The notes below the pieces were generated by a model. That model ran no database searches. It saw only the letters and a list, made by a program, of their open reading frames with translations, and was not told the origin of the DNA. Shown here piece by piece: positions 43,470 through 56,800 of a DNA stretch of 64,000 bases. The stretch is taken from NCBI GenBank assembly GCA_021234155.1, contig JAJEKV010000002.1, positions 16,405,428 through 16,469,427 on the forward strand, read 5' to 3'. Each line of letters opens with the position of its first letter. The first letter of the stretch is position 1. Both the position numbers and the translations under genes were made by a program. Source of the DNA: Isoetes taiwanensis. Taxonomy: Eukaryota > Streptophyta > Lycopodiopsida > Isoetales > Isoetaceae.

Positions 43470-46400
43470 CCTATGATACAATCAAGTGGCCGATAGAAGA
43501 GGAATCTAACTCAAAAAGAATGGAGCAACTAGGATATCTAAAGAAATTAGGGCAAAAAGTGAAATCACAAAAGGAATGGGCAAAATCTAGGATGAGTAGA
43601 ACAGATCCGGCAAAGTCGACAAAGAAAGAAGAAACAACGAAGCATGGCTTGAAGATTAACTGGAATAATCAGAGCAAAGGGCAAAACATATGATACATGA
43701 ACACTAAAAGGGCAAAGAGAAACAAGGCGAATGAGGAGAGTACAAGAGAAGCGGAGATTGATAGAAAAAGACCAATACGAACAAGGCAGTGAAGTACTAA
43801 TAACTAAGGGACATAACAAAGTTGAGGAAAAGATAAAGCGCGTGTAGCAGGATTGAAGGAATTAAAAAGGACATCAATCTATGTTCAGAAAATAACAGGA
43901 GAGCTAGAATGAGTAAAGCAGATACGGCATAACAAGGACCAAAATAGGAGATATGATACAGGATCCCAGCAAAGCAGGTTAGACTGCAGCGATAATGTAA
44001 ATGGTGAAACGTGCATGATAGAATAATCGAGACTAAGGGTGCAAGAGAAGCAAACTCCGCAAATGGAATGAACATAGAACGTGGATCCAAGGGGACATTT
44101 GCCAAAAGGTTATTGATGCAGATGGAGCAAAAACAAATCAATGATGCAAATGGGATAAAGGATAAACAAAATAGAAGGAGCAACTGGAATTAGCAGTAAA
44201 GAAAACGCCAAAGGAAAATAGAAGCCAATGATGCAAAAGGCAGAAAGACGATTGTAGCACACACCAAGTAGAATGGAGCAAGAAAACGATCAAGAGAACT
44301 GAATAAAATATGGAGCGAATGAAATGCACAAGAATACTATAAACATAGACAGGAAAAGAAATGAGAAATAATTGGAGCAATTAGAGGAAACGGAAACAAA
44401 AGAAGACTCATGGATCCAAGAAAAAGAATGCAACAAAGGCGCAAGAAATAAAATTTGACAGCAGTGGCCATATAAACCGGATGGAACACAGGCAGAAAAG
44501 AACTAGCCTAGCAAATTGAATGAACTGACAAATGGAGCGAACAAGAACCATGGACTAAAGAACACAATGAGAACGAAATGAATATAGCACAATGATAAGC
44601 CAAGAGATGGAGCAAATAAGACGAGGGATACTAAGTGACCATGGAGCAAATACGATGAACAAGAAAAATGGAACAAATATGAAAATAGAAGAAAGATGAT
44701 AGGAGTTAACAGGATCCACGAATTAAAAGGGAAAATGGATCAATGGACTAAAAAGAACCCAGAAGAACAAAATGGAAGAAATAGATGAACTATGGGTGCA
44801 ACTAAGACAAAAGAAATCATATGGAACAATGAACTAAGAAGAGAATAGAAAAGAGGAAGAAAAAGTGGCATTCATACACAAGAGTAAGAAACATGGACAA
44901 CTGGTGAAATGAGAACCGGAGGTTGAGAAAAAAAGAGGAGAGGCCCACTATATACCGAGGAACATCGAAGAAAGGAGGATCTCAACACAACCGGAAGCAA
45001 GAAGGTCTAAGAATTGATCAAGCATGAAGAACTAAAACTATAAAAATGAAAATCAACACGAAAAAAAGCCAAGGAGCAAGATAACCATATCATAGACCAA
45101 AATAAACGCCGAGCAATATAAATACGCGTAACATGTGAAAACATGCCATTATGAAGCAGTACACAAATCAAGATATCAATGAAATGTATAAAAACTCGAT
45201 AACAATGGACATGACAGAGCAAATAAAATGAAGAGGGACCGGCTCGACCAAGGCCCGAAACAAGTGTGACTGGTGGCCCCAGGCATACAACTCTGCCTTG
45301 TGGCTGTTGTTCTGCATGGCATATAATGCTTTCCAACCCGCCGTGACCCGCAGCCTGATGGCAGCATCCCAATGGGTGGTAAGACTTAATCATTATCATA
45401 CATGTCGATATACATGCCCAATCTAAGAACAAATGCAAAATGTCCACTCTCAAGCAGTCCCCATAGGTGATGTGAGATCGATCCATAAAATGAAAGGCAT
45501 AATGATTTTAATGAAAATGCGCATGCCCAAGAAGAATTTTTAATAACAATGAGGGAAACAAATACATGAATACAGAAGAAAACATATATCCTACCATAAA
45601 CGCGTAAACTAGAAAGGACTTAAAAAGGAACCAAAAAGACTAGAACCAAAATGCATTTGAAAATAAGGTTGTGCCAAAAAGAATTTAAGAATGTGCTTTA
45701 ATTGAAAACTACTCAGAAGAAAACACTCTAAAAAATTACAAGATGTGCATTAATTGAAAACTACTCAGAAGAAAACACCCTAAAAAATCTCAAGATGTCG
45801 TGTGCAACCAAGAAGCTATACAAAGGAAAAACAAGTTTGAGAAAGGATGTAAGGTGAGGGGTCAACACGGATGAAGAAAAGAAACAAAATGTGCATCAGA
45901 TGAAAATCATGAAAACCGCCCCAAATAATGGCCCAATGAAGACTATGTACTATAATCATGATCAAAAAGTCGTACATGCCTGATATTAAGCCGTTAAGTG
46001 TAGGGAAAGACATGATAGAAAGAGCCTGTCTGCATGATGTTAGTGATAGAAAGTGCAAACATGCCATCACCTCAAAACTTCATGATGAAAAAGGCAAAAA
46101 ATGGTCTATGGCTCTTGAAAAGCCAAAAACAATGAGGACTATTTGAGTCAAAAGCTCAAGATGCATCGTGAATACAAAACCTTATGTATAGACCTATTCT
46201 CATGCCATGTGCACTATAGAAGCAAGTATAAACAACCTATGATAGAAGGGGAGAAAATGCACAATGAAAGCCCATAAAGACACCTATGATACCCATGAAA
46301 AAAAAGCAATGGAATCATGACGTACTTACCCTAATGGAATTAACGACATAACCATCTTTAAGGAACTTGATAACCCTCTTGTAAATTTTAGCATCTCGAC

Positions 46401-47060
46401 ATGAACAACTTGAGATCTTTTTTCGAACGAAACGTAAATATGCCCATCTGGATGAAATGATCCAAAACAAAATACCTCAAGGACTAAAACCTTACATGAA
46501 ATGGGTAAAAATGACATCTCATAAAACATACTACGCGCAAGCAAAAAGGAGAGAGATCTGGGGCTAAAAAATGACACAAAAAACACGTTACATACAAAAA
46601 CCAATGCAAAAAGATAAAAGACAAAAAATGAACAACCTAAGTCTCCATAAATGAAAAGTCCAACTAACTAATACCCATAAGTGTCCCTACAACAACAAAA
46701 CAAAAAGGGCCAACTAAATAGGACCATACATGAACTGCAAATTGGTTCGGCTCATGTCTATTCAACAATAACCACTAATATGCCGCTAAACAATATTAAG
46801 GAAAGACAAAATTTCGTGCAACGATGTATATGTAACTAGCAACACAACAAAAAATTACCCCAAACAATCGAGCTAGAAAAATGTCTACTGAAAAACTTGA
46901 ATCTAACAATTGTATATTGAGAGATGTGGACCCATGACCATGAAGAGAAACCCCAAACAAATGACTCTAAAGAATGGTCTAATGGAATCCAAAAATTTAT
47001 GTATTGAGAGACGTGAATCCATGACCATGTAAGATACAAAAAATCCAATAAATTGCATAC
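43470..47060. other. Purine-rich plus strand with recurring ATGGAGCAAAT motif, no gene
   Basis: The plus strand is strongly A/G-rich, mainly 43500-45000. Variants of ATGGAGCAA recur at irregular spacing, for example near 43523, 44127, 44275, 44311, 44535, 44607, 44642, 44669 and 44823. The minus-strand open frames here are Leu/Phe/Ser-rich and follow from the base bias; I do not call them genes. Confidence 0.45.
45691..45795. repeat. Two 52-bp tandem units
   Basis: ATGTGCATTAATTGAAAACT and the following ACTCAGAAGAAAACAC occur twice with two or three differences. The same pair is present in copy 2 near 56102-56205. Confidence 0.9.
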
Positions 47061-47072
47061 AAAGTGACTTGA

Positions 47073-47387
47073 ACAGTGCTGGAGACACCAAAGCATGCTG
47101 AATCCAAGGGAGATTCAAGTAGTAGTGATGGTGCCAACAATTATAGTATAGTTCCAAATTCTGCAGCTGCCTCTACAAAGGCCTCCTCTAACACTGTTGC
47201 TGCAGGGAAGGAAAACGATGGCGAAGATGTCGGCAATCAGATTCAGACAGTCGTTAAGCAGGTGAACAGGTTGACACGGTCAAGGGCCAGGAAGGTTGTG
47301 GAAGAAGAAAGTGAGGGTGAGTCAGAAAATGACCTTGATGAGGACGTCCCCATAGAAGTAGCATTTGGAAAGAAAAAACATGGCTAA
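47073..47387 (+). pseudogene. Gene A 3' fragment (copy 2)
   Basis: This open frame of 103 codons holds only the acidic tail of gene A (SSSSDGANNYSIVPNSAAAS to AFGKKKHG and a stop). It is cut at the duplication junction and lacks promoter, coil and RING. It is useful as the better reading of the tail: copy 1 is shifted in the same place near 36720-36840. Confidence 0.85.
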
Positions 47388-47732
47388 TGTAATTTTGCCT
47401 TATGTATTTCAGGCAAGCAAACCTTGATTTTGCAAGACAACCCTAAACCATCAGCCAAAAGGTTTTTGTTCAAACAATTAATATATTTGATCCCCTGTTT
47501 TATTCCACCTTTAATGTGCAAATTTTGGTTTGGATTATTCAACTTAGGATTACGTAAAAACTTGCGAGAAAAAGAAGGCAGCCAATGGTTATACTTAGTG
47601 AATCGATGAAGAAGACAATCTGAGATAAAGAAGTGCCGGCACAAACTCTAACATACAAAAGGTGTTATCGTATATCTGTTATATTTGAGAATGTGTTTGA
47701 AATTTCAGTTGTTAATTGCAGCTCATCCTTGC

Positions 47733-48766
47733 ATGAGGGGAGAACAAGGCAGTCGTGTGAATGAAGAAACCGAGGACAAAGGCAAAGCAAAGGGTTACCG
47801 ATAGCGGGGAAACACCCATACATTGGGGGCGGGGAGATACCAATAAGGATGAATCGACTATGGCTATCGGCACTCTCCATCATCCGGTAGCAAAGATAAA
47901 GCGAGTCCAAAGGGGTTGCGGCAAAGATTGTCCGGCACCTCCCGATAGCACTTCCCGGAGAGTCCAACACACATTGCGGCCGCAGACAAGTGCGATGCGG
48001 CACACATCGGCGGTGGTTGCAAACGTCCAAGGATGGACACCCAGACGAAAGTTGATGGTCTTTGGGCGTAAATGGTGTATCTTGCACGAACCAATGAGAG
48101 GAGAATGAGCGGGAAAATCTTGCCTCCACCACAAACCAAGCATGTTGTAAAAAGCGCAAATAAGTACCTCATTTGCGAGACGAGGGGTATCATGAGTTTG
48201 TGGGTGTGGACCGCAGAGGTTTGATATTGTTATTTGGAGTGCTTCTCTACGAACACAAGGGATATGGTGGATGCATTGTTCCACGATTTGCAGACCAGAT
48301 TCTTGAAGGTTTATGGTCAAGAGCATTGCTATGCATGCAAGCATCAAAACAGATTTAAAAGCAGATTTTTTTCAAGGAGTTGAAGGTTGTACTTGAGGAT
48401 TTTCCTCAAAATCATGGTATGATTTTTCTTGGTTGATGACAGCCTACACAAAGGGTTTCTAAACCCCCGCACACACAACCCTTCCCATTATGCCTTTCAA
48501 GGGGCAAGAAGAGGACAACTTTTTGCAGAAGTTTGTGTGTCCAACTTTGGAATACTTGTCTTCCCATCTTTGTCTGTGAAACGATCTCACGAGGTTGACA
48601 TCAGCGATGCATGGTTGGAAGAGGAGACGATTTGTAGTCTTTGGATTCTTGCCTCAACAACTATCTTGTCTCGCCTACTATATCCTCAATGCTCCATTAG
48701 AAGTACAAAGGGGCTGCTGGGCACCCTTTCTGGCGACCGGCATGACTCAAGACCGATGACTCATGA
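47733..48766 (+). CDS. Gene B, copy 2: FCP1/NIF-like protein
   Basis: Same gene as 37303-38341. ATG at 47733 (MRGEQGSR). GDTNKDESTMAIGTLHHPVA (about 47837) and KLMVF (about 48050) are readable. The segment HEFVxVD..IVIWSA (about 48190-48240) and the DD motif (about 48434) are split by small indels at CAG/CTG sites that differ from those in copy 1. Comparing the copies shows that neither is a faithful reading. Stop TGA at 48764-48766 after the acidic tail. Confidence 0.55.
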
Positions 48767-49097
48767 AGTAACCATTGTACAAGTACTTTTTGTAATATAT
48801 ATGTATGATTACTTTGTCTTATCTTGGTATTGAGTGACATTGAGTGATGTTCTAATCTTGAGTGTACAATTTTTACGTAATATATATCAAGCTTACTCTC
48901 CAATACTACAAGCATTGTTTCCAATACTAAGATACTCCAATAATTCAAACCAATACTACAAACATTGTCTTAGGGGCATTGTCTCCAATACAATGATCAA
49001 AATTTGAGACAAGTACACAAGTAACTACAGATTTGTTACAATGATAAAACAACTAGGCCAAGCATATTCAACCTTCATATGGCAGACTGTCAAGGAT

Positions 49098-52000
49098 CAT
49101 CTGGTGAGTAGCTTTGTTCAAGGGAAAATCTGTTGGTGCCGGGGAATCGATTCATCTCAAACTTGATAGCCGATGCGTGATGATGATCTTTGGAAAGTGG
49201 GGCCTTTGTCTTCAAGTAGCTCCCAACTACCATCTGGCTGGGCAGCATAGTACAAACCAGCCAACACATGTTCATCCACATTGAAGGTCTGACCCCAGCT
49301 ATCCTTGACATTTGACCACATAGAAATCTGCATTCTCCTGATTTCCCTGCTCGGCTACAACAGCAAAGTTATCACCTTCCTCTACGTTTCCGGATAGCCA
49401 TTCTCCATCACCTTCAAAAATGCCTCATCGATTTAGTCTTCAATTACCTTCACCAGTAGACTTATCTGGCTTTAGTGTAACATATTTCCAATTCTTCAAT
49501 CTGTGCTTGTTCACACAAGATGACCAGTTTCCTTTCAAACAGTTACCACAGAAACAACTTAAACCTCTATGAGCCACCCTTGTGCTTGATTTGGCCAAGT
49601 ATGTGGGATCTTTGTGTATTTGCTTGGTCCTTTCCACCTCGCGCGATCCGGTGGGTCTGTCTATCAACATCATCCTTTCCAATTACCCGAAGTACACGCA
49701 AAGGAAACAACAAGTATTGCATCTCACGACAAAGATAATACAAAGACTACTCATCACAAGACAAAAGAGTTCACAGACAGCACTTAAAGCAGATGAAAGC
49801 ACTATTCAGCACATTACAGCAGTTTACAGGCAGCACTACTCAACAGAATACAGCAGATGAAAGCATAATACCTTTTGATGTCCCCGTTGTTGGTACCTTC
49901 ATTCCAGCGAGTTGCGAATTCACATGCATCAGCAGCACCCCTAAATCTCACCCCATCATACTTGAGCTGCTCTCTAGTGAATGCCCCTTTAAGGACTGCC
50001 CCTTGCCCATCGTGCTCTCCCTTACCATGGGCTGTCCCAAAGAAATTCCATACTATTTCCTTCCCTAGCTCATGGTGATATCTTGGTAGGAAATAGAATG
50101 GTCGGGCAGATTTGAATTGGCTAGAACAACCATCTGACCAAACTATATGCCTGGAGAAATCTACACCATTTGATACAAGCCATGAATTGTGCTTTCTAAG
50201 ACAGTGCTGCACAAAAAGAGTGTCATGAAGCTTGTCATCACTCAAGTAAAAATGGGTTTCCTTCAATAGCTTTCTGATCCCAGAACTGATGTCCATCCTA
50301 TACGTGATGTGGACGAGAATTGTTATCTGGTCATTGTGCCAATGCTGGCTTTGAACCTCCCTTTGTATTTTTATGCTGTAATTCTGCAAAAATCAATTAC
50401 GAAACAATGGTGTCATCTTGGATATTGTCCGGGCAACTCCCTGAATTGCATGGCACGCCATCTAGCCCTCAGAATTGTGTGGCACGAATATCTTCAATGT
50501 GGAACATGTGATATGAAATGAAATCCTTCAATGGCGTTCTCTTGTAAGACAATCGAGGTGGCTTTTGGTCCTTTTTTTTTCCCCTTGCCATTTGAGGTCT
50601 CATCTTGTGCTGCAGTTTTAGTACGTGTCCCACCGGCTTGCTTGGATTTCTTACTTTTGTTTCCCTTCTTCTCAACTTGTCTTTTGCGGCTTGTTGCGTC
50701 CACCAACTACCTTGGATTTCTTACTTTTGTTTCCCTTCTTGGTGGCATTGGCTCTTTTCTTTTCTGGCGCCACCGGCACCTCCTTGGTAACGCTTAGCGG
50801 TCTGCAACTCCACCAGCCTCTTACGTCTCCAGCGGAATGCGTAACAAGGTGCGTAGCATAAAAGCGGAAGATTAGCGCAAGTTGAAAGCACAAAAGCGGT
50901 TTTTCGGCCGGATGGCAAACACATATCGGCATGTTGCGGCATGCAATAAAGAGAGTATTACCTTTTCAAACGTCTTCCATTCAAGCAAGAACTCATGATT
51001 CTCTCTCTCTCTTGGACATATAGGAAGAGTTTTTATGCCACGCCGACATATGCGCATCAAGCGATCATGTTTATGCCATTCTTCACCCTCGCTCTTGTTG
51101 CAAACCACGACCCTCGAGCTCATTTGGTTGAGTCATACATATATTGGCCGGCCGGAACCGCCTCACCAGGTCCACAGACCTCGCGGGTGCACTTGCACTC
51201 TTCACCATGAAATCCGGCCACGACCTTAATGCATTCGGGGCTACCCGGCATACTTCAACTTCATATGGTATATGCAACAACGGGTTTCCCTTCGATACTT
51301 TCTTTACATAAATAGGCTTCAACTTCTCGAAAGCCTTTAAGCAAAGCGGGGTGTTCGGGGATGTGCCTTTTTTGTATTGTTGAAATAGCTCCGGTGAATG
51401 GTGGCCGTTGGTTAGAAATATTTATGCAACAATAGCAAAGAAAAATTTGTATGGAAACTTATATTGTGTGACCTCCATAAGGTGCAAGGGATAAGAAATT
51501 CGAAGCCTTGACTCTCCAACGGTGTTCACAACATCTTTCTTGCAAGGAGAGACTGCTATTTTGTTTCGAATTGTTATGCTTTGCTTGCAAGCAGGGGTGA
51601 GAGAATCGCACCTCAACCTCCTTTGGAAGCTAGACCACGGACCATTTCCAAGGATGGCTTCCGATTTTCTTAATGCAGCAGTTGCAATTGTTGACCTCAT
51701 GCAACCTATCATAAGAAATATTGCACATTAATCAATGAACATATCTCATCGGCAGATCTTTCAGCCAGATACAAGCACTTAAAAGCACTTAAAAGCACGA
51801 AGAAGCACGGGCATGAAAGCAAGAATTAGATGCACCTAACAGCCCCGCCATAGTGGAATTGCATCTCGATTTTGTGGAAGAAGCCATCACCGATTGTCGA
51901 GGTTCGGCTCTCCAAACATCATGGTTCCTTTGCCTCTTTGTGGCTGCCATTAATCATTTCAAGTTGTTGAGCAAAGCACCCCACGCCTTGCACTCCTTTG

Positions 52001-52512
52001 GATTTGGCAAAATTCCAGGTTCGAGATTTCCATTTTTTCGTGGTGATGAACCACCCTCTTCATCACATCGGCCTTGAGTTCGGGTGAATGTTTTTGGTGA
52101 GCTTATTGAAGTAATCAACTACTTGCTTGGCTATTTCTTGCCCGTCTCTCATGCTCGAGATCCTCCCGTTCAGCCCATTTGCTTTTCTCATCTTATTAGT
52201 AATCGTATTCTCTCTTTTCGCTGCATCCAATTTCTTGTAAATTTGCGAGGAAACCGGATCTTCACGTGATATTTCTGTGTTGCATTGACATCCAACAAAC
52301 GGAACAACGTATTGGGATTCATCGGGCGAAAATCCAATGCTAAACGCGTGTGATTGCCTCCAGGCCGGTATCAGGGAGCGCCATGAAATTCCTGAGAGAG
52401 GGAGGATAAGTGAATTGGAGGGAGAAATTTCGCGGGCCATGACGAAGTAATCCAATTTGCAACGTACTACCACACCACTCGCGCGAAAATCCAGCCAAAA
52501 GCCCACAATCAT
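49098..52512 (-). CDS. Gene C, copy 2: DDE-like protein
   Basis: Start at 52512, again 186 bp inside the right terminal repeat; stop at 49100-49098. This copy gives the best core reading: a clean frame at 50389-49814 with LSDDKLHDTLFVQHC (Asp near 50237), VWSDGCSSQFKSA (Asp near 50133) and GKGEHDGQGAVLK (Glu near 50016). LSCFCGNCLKGNWSSCVNKH lies at about 49570-49520, and FNVDEHVLAGLYYAAQPDGS at about 49285-49225. The N-terminal frame 52512-52063 is also clean where copy 1 breaks. If the locus duplication is real, the plant carries two nearly identical transposase-like genes 10 kb apart. Confidence 0.65.
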
Positions 52513-52669
52513 TTTCCTAACGGCTCGTTCGTGAGGTGGACGTGCGAGTACATGAAGGGCGTAAAAAGAAATGACGGGCAGTTACGCCCATCAGCACCCA
52601 GATTAAGCAAAAGCAGGGGTGCTGATAGCGGGCTAAAACCCTGCTATAAGCATGCGTCCGGACGCATGC

Positions 52670-52698
52670 TTTTGCTACCCACCAGCATACTTTCACCC
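52670..52698 (-). repeat. Right terminal inverted repeat in copy 2
   Basis: Identical to 42264-42292 and again followed by AAAG (52699-52702) and the ORF1 flank. Copy 2 has no left terminal repeat of its own. Confidence 0.9.
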
Positions 52699-52702
52699 AA
52701 AG

Positions 52703-53432
52703 TAGCTGTAAGAATGTCAAACTTGTTCTCTAGGTCTTTTTGAAGCAAATTGACATAGAGAGGAAGACGTGCTGGACGAGGGACCTTGGAGAAATCATCT
52801 GGGGTCAACGCCTCAGCAATCCGCTCCCTTTCATCATCCTGAGTTGAACCTCCAACGCACGTTGGAGGTGTGGTTGAGCGATATGCACTTCCAACACCGT
52901 AGCGGATGCAACCGCTGCTCCCCAAAGACACCATGTGGTGAACCTCCAGCAGCGTGTTGGAGGTTCATCTGGGGTTAATTGCAATCGCCAACACCGTGAA
53001 CGGATGCAATCAGCTCTCCATCATCATGTGTTGAACCTCCAACGATGTTGGAAGTTCGTCTGCGGGCCATTTGCTCCACCAACACCTGTGGGAATTTGCG
53101 ATGGACAATGCTTATCCCGTTGAGAGTAAAGATGCAATGCCCTATTTAATGTCTATTGTTTAAGATGAGCATCTTTATTGAGAGATCGAAGTCACATCAC
53201 CTTTGTAACCGTTATCTTTGTTCGTGGATCTGAGAGACTTCAAGGGGTGACGAGCAGGCCCTGACGGATTTGGCTGATCAAAGGGATTAATAACCACCAT
53301 AAAAAAATCCCCTAGCTGCTTCAAAGGAATTGAAGAAGCCATTACTTCCAGAGGGCCGAAATGGGCTGATCTATAATAGTAATCAGTCCCGAAATCAAAA
53401 AGTCCAAAAAGCTGAAATGTATAAGGATGCAA
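52703..53432 (-). pseudogene. L1-like ORF1 N-terminal part (copy 2)
   Basis: Duplicate of 42297-43020, with an extra base near 53189 that ends the first frame early (GDVTSISQ). Repeat units are altered at CAG/CTG sites. Confidence 0.7.
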
Positions 53433-53798
53433 ATGGTCCGAATCATATGTCCTTGAAAAGATCCAGACATAAGCTTTCCAATGAGCCCGAAATCACCATG
53501 ATTCTGATGTCTCTAGCTCAAGTTAGGAGCTCGAGAAGTTTTGCCGTCGGGCATCAAAAAGGCAGAGCGCCAAAGGAGCGCCAAAAGAAGTGATAGAAGA
53601 ACAAATGCACTTTCAAATACACATAGAACTAAAATATAGAGGATATCGGAGACTGCAGGGCGACCCGATAAGCAAGAACAATGAACCATAAAATGAGAAA
53701 ACGAAAAATTGAATATAGATATGACAAACAAGCTCCAATATGATAAGAGGGAAGGAGCTCAAGAGAACGCCGATGATTGCAAAAGAGGAAGGAGGCAG

Positions 53799-53879
53799 TA
53801 TAAATAGGAGATGCAAGGTAATGCGTCGCCATCCAAGGAATGTCGGTTCTAGCAATAGAACCGTGGCATTCCTAGGATG
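53799..53879 (+). promoter_or_regulatory. TATA box and hairpin (copy 2)
   Basis: TATAAATA followed by the 53830-53879 hairpin, identical to copy 1 at 43386-43466. Confidence 0.5.
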
Positions 53880-56800
53880 GGTCCTATGATACAATCAAGT
53901 GGCCGATAGAAGAGGAATCTAACTCAAAAAGAATGGAGCAACTAGGATATCTAAAGAAATTAGGGCAAAAAGTGAAATCACAAAAGGAATGGGCAAAATC
54001 TAGGATGAGTAGAACAGATCCGGCAAAGTCGACAAAGAAAGAAGAAACAACGAAGCATGGCTGACAGATTAACTGGAATAATCAGAGCAAAGGGCAAAAC
54101 ATATGATACATGAACACTAAAAGGGCAAAGAGAAACAAGGCGAATGAGGAGAGTACAAGAGAAGCGGAGATTGATAGAAAAAGACCAATACGAACAAGGC
54201 AGTGAAGTACTAATAACTAAGGGACATAACAAAGTTGAGGAAAAGATAAAGCGCGTGTAGCAGGATTGAAGGAATTAAAAAGGACATCAATCTATGTTCA
54301 GAAAATAACAGGAGAGCTAGAATGAGTAAAGCAGATACGGCATAACAAGGACCAAAATAGGAGATATGATACAGGATCCCAGCAAAGCAGGTTAGACTGC
54401 AGCGATAATGTAAATGGTGAAACGTGCATGATAGAATAATCGAGACTAAGGGTGCAAGAGAAGCAAACTCCGCAAATGGAATGAACATAGAACGTGGATC
54501 CAAGGGGACATTTGCCAAAAGGTTATTGATGCAGATGGAGCAAAAACAAATCAATGATGCAAATGGGATAAAGGATAAACAAAATAGAAGGAGCAACTCG
54601 AATTAGCAGAAAGAAAACGCCAAAGGAAAATAGAAGCCAATGATGCAAAAGGCAGAAAGACGATTGTAGCACACACCAAGTAGAATGGAGCAAGAAAACG
54701 ATCAAGAGAACTGAATAAAATATGGAGCGAATGAAATGCACAAGAATACTATAAACATAGACAGGAAAAGAAATGAGAAATAATTGGAGCAAGTAGAGGA
54801 AACGGAAACAAAAGAAGACTCATGGATCCAAGAAAAAGAATGCAACAAAGGCGTAAGAAATAAAATTTGACAGCAGTGGCCATATAAACCGGATGGAACA
54901 CAGTGAGAAAAAGAACTAGCCTAGCAAATTGAATGAACCCGACAAATGGAGTTTAACAAGAACCATGGACTAAAGAACACAATGAGAACGAAATGAATAT
55001 AGCACAATGATAAGCCAAGAGATGGAGCAAATAAGACGAGGGATACTAAGTGACCATGGAGCAAATACGATGAACAAGAAAAATGGAACAAATATGAAAA
55101 TAGAAGAAAGATGATAGGAGTTAACAGGATCCACGAATTAAAAGGGAAAATGGATCAATGGACTAAAAAGAACCCAGAAGAACAAAATGGAAGAAATAGA
55201 TGAACTATGGGTGCAACTAAGACAAAAGAAATCATATGGAACAATGAACTAAGAAGAGAATAGAAAAGAGGAAGAAAAAGTGGCATTCATACACAAGAGT
55301 AAGAAACATGGACAACTGGTGAAATGAGAACTGGAGGTTGAGAAAAAAGAGGAGAGGCCCACTATATACGAGGAACATCGAAGAAAGGAGGATCTCAACA
55401 CAACCGAAGCAAGAAGGTCTAAGAATTGATCAAGCATGAAGAACTAAAACTATAAAAATGAAAATCAACACGAAAAAAAGCCAAGGAGCAAGATAACCAT
55501 ATCATAGACCAAAATAAACGCCGAGCAATATAAATACGCGTAACATGTGAAAACATGCCATTATGAAGCAGTACACAAATCAAGATATCAATGAAATGTA
55601 TAAAAACTCGATAACAATGGACATGACAGAGCAAATAAAATGAAGAGGGACCGGCTCGACCAAGGCCCGAAACAAGTGTGACTGGTGGCCCCAGGCATAC
55701 AACTCTGCCTTGTGGCTGTTGTTCTGCATGGCATATAATGCTTTCCAACCCGCCGTGACCCGCAGCCTGATGGCAGCATCCCAATGGGTGGTAAGACTTA
55801 ATCATTATCATACATGTCGATATACATGCCCAATCTAAGAACAAATGCAAAATGTCCACTCTCAAGCAGTCCCCATAGGTGATGTGAGATCGATCCATAA
55901 AATGAAAGGCATAATGATTTTAATGAAAATGCGCATGCCCAAGAAGAATTTTTAATAACAATGAGGGAAACAAATACATGAATACAGAAGAAAACATATA
56001 TCCTACCATAAACGCGTAAACTAGAAAGGACTTAAAAAGGAACCAAAAAGACTAGAACCAAAATGCATTTGAAAATAAGGTTGTGCCAAAAAGAATTTAA
56101 GAATGTGCATTAATTGAAAACTACTCAGAAGAAAACACTCTAAAAAATTACAAGATGTGCATTAATTGAAAACTACTCAGAAGAAAACACCCTAAAAAAT
56201 CTCAAGATGTCGTGTGCAACCAAGAAGCTATACAAAGGAAAAACAAGTTTGAGAAAGGATGTAAGGTGAGGGGTCAACACGGATGAAGAAAAGAAACAAA
56301 ATGTGCATCAGATGAAAATCATGAAAACCGCCCCAAATAATGGCCCAATGAAGACTATGTACTATAATCATGATCAAAAGTCGTACATGCCTGATATTAA
56401 GCCGTTAAGTGTAGGGAAAGACATGATAGAAAGAGCCTGTCTGCATGATGTTAGTGATAGAAAGTGCAAACATGCCATCACCTCAAAACTTCATGATGAA
56501 AAAGGCAAAAAATGGTCTATGGCTCTTGAAAAGCCAAAAACAATGAGGACTATTTGAGTCAAAAGCTCAAGATGCATCGTGAATACAAAACCTTATGTAT
56601 AGACCTATTCTCATGCCATGTGCACTATAGAAGCAAGTATAAACAACCTATGATAGAAGGGGAGAAAATGCACAATGAAAGCCCATAAAGACACCTATGA
56701 TACCCATGAAAAAAAAGCAATGGAATCATGACGTACTTACCCTAATGGAATTAACGACATAACCATCTTTAAGGAACTTGATAACCCTCTTGTAAATTTT

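Larger units (their letters stand above)
36631..47075 (+). repeat. Tandem segmental duplication, copy 1 (about 10.4 kb)
   Basis: Base 36631 (ACAGTCTTTGGAGAC) corresponds to 47073 (ACAGTGCTGGAGAC). The two units then run parallel to the shared GTGACTTGAACA at 47075 and 57486. The unit covers the last codons of gene A, genes B and C, the right end of the transposon and about 4.8 kb of flank. The breakpoint shows 3-4 bp of microhomology (ACA). Confidence 0.95.

Noticed and set aside
43100-44380. Minus-strand Leu/Phe/Ser-rich frames resembling membrane proteins (also 53513-54792)
   Set aside because: They are the complement of an A/G-biased strand. The apparent membrane segments come from the T/C-rich composition, and no conserved domain or start context supports them.
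36631-52510. Genes B and C as dead pseudogenes because of their many frameshifts
   Set aside because: The shifts fall at CAG/CTG sites and differ between two otherwise identical copies, so base-calling error is the better explanation.
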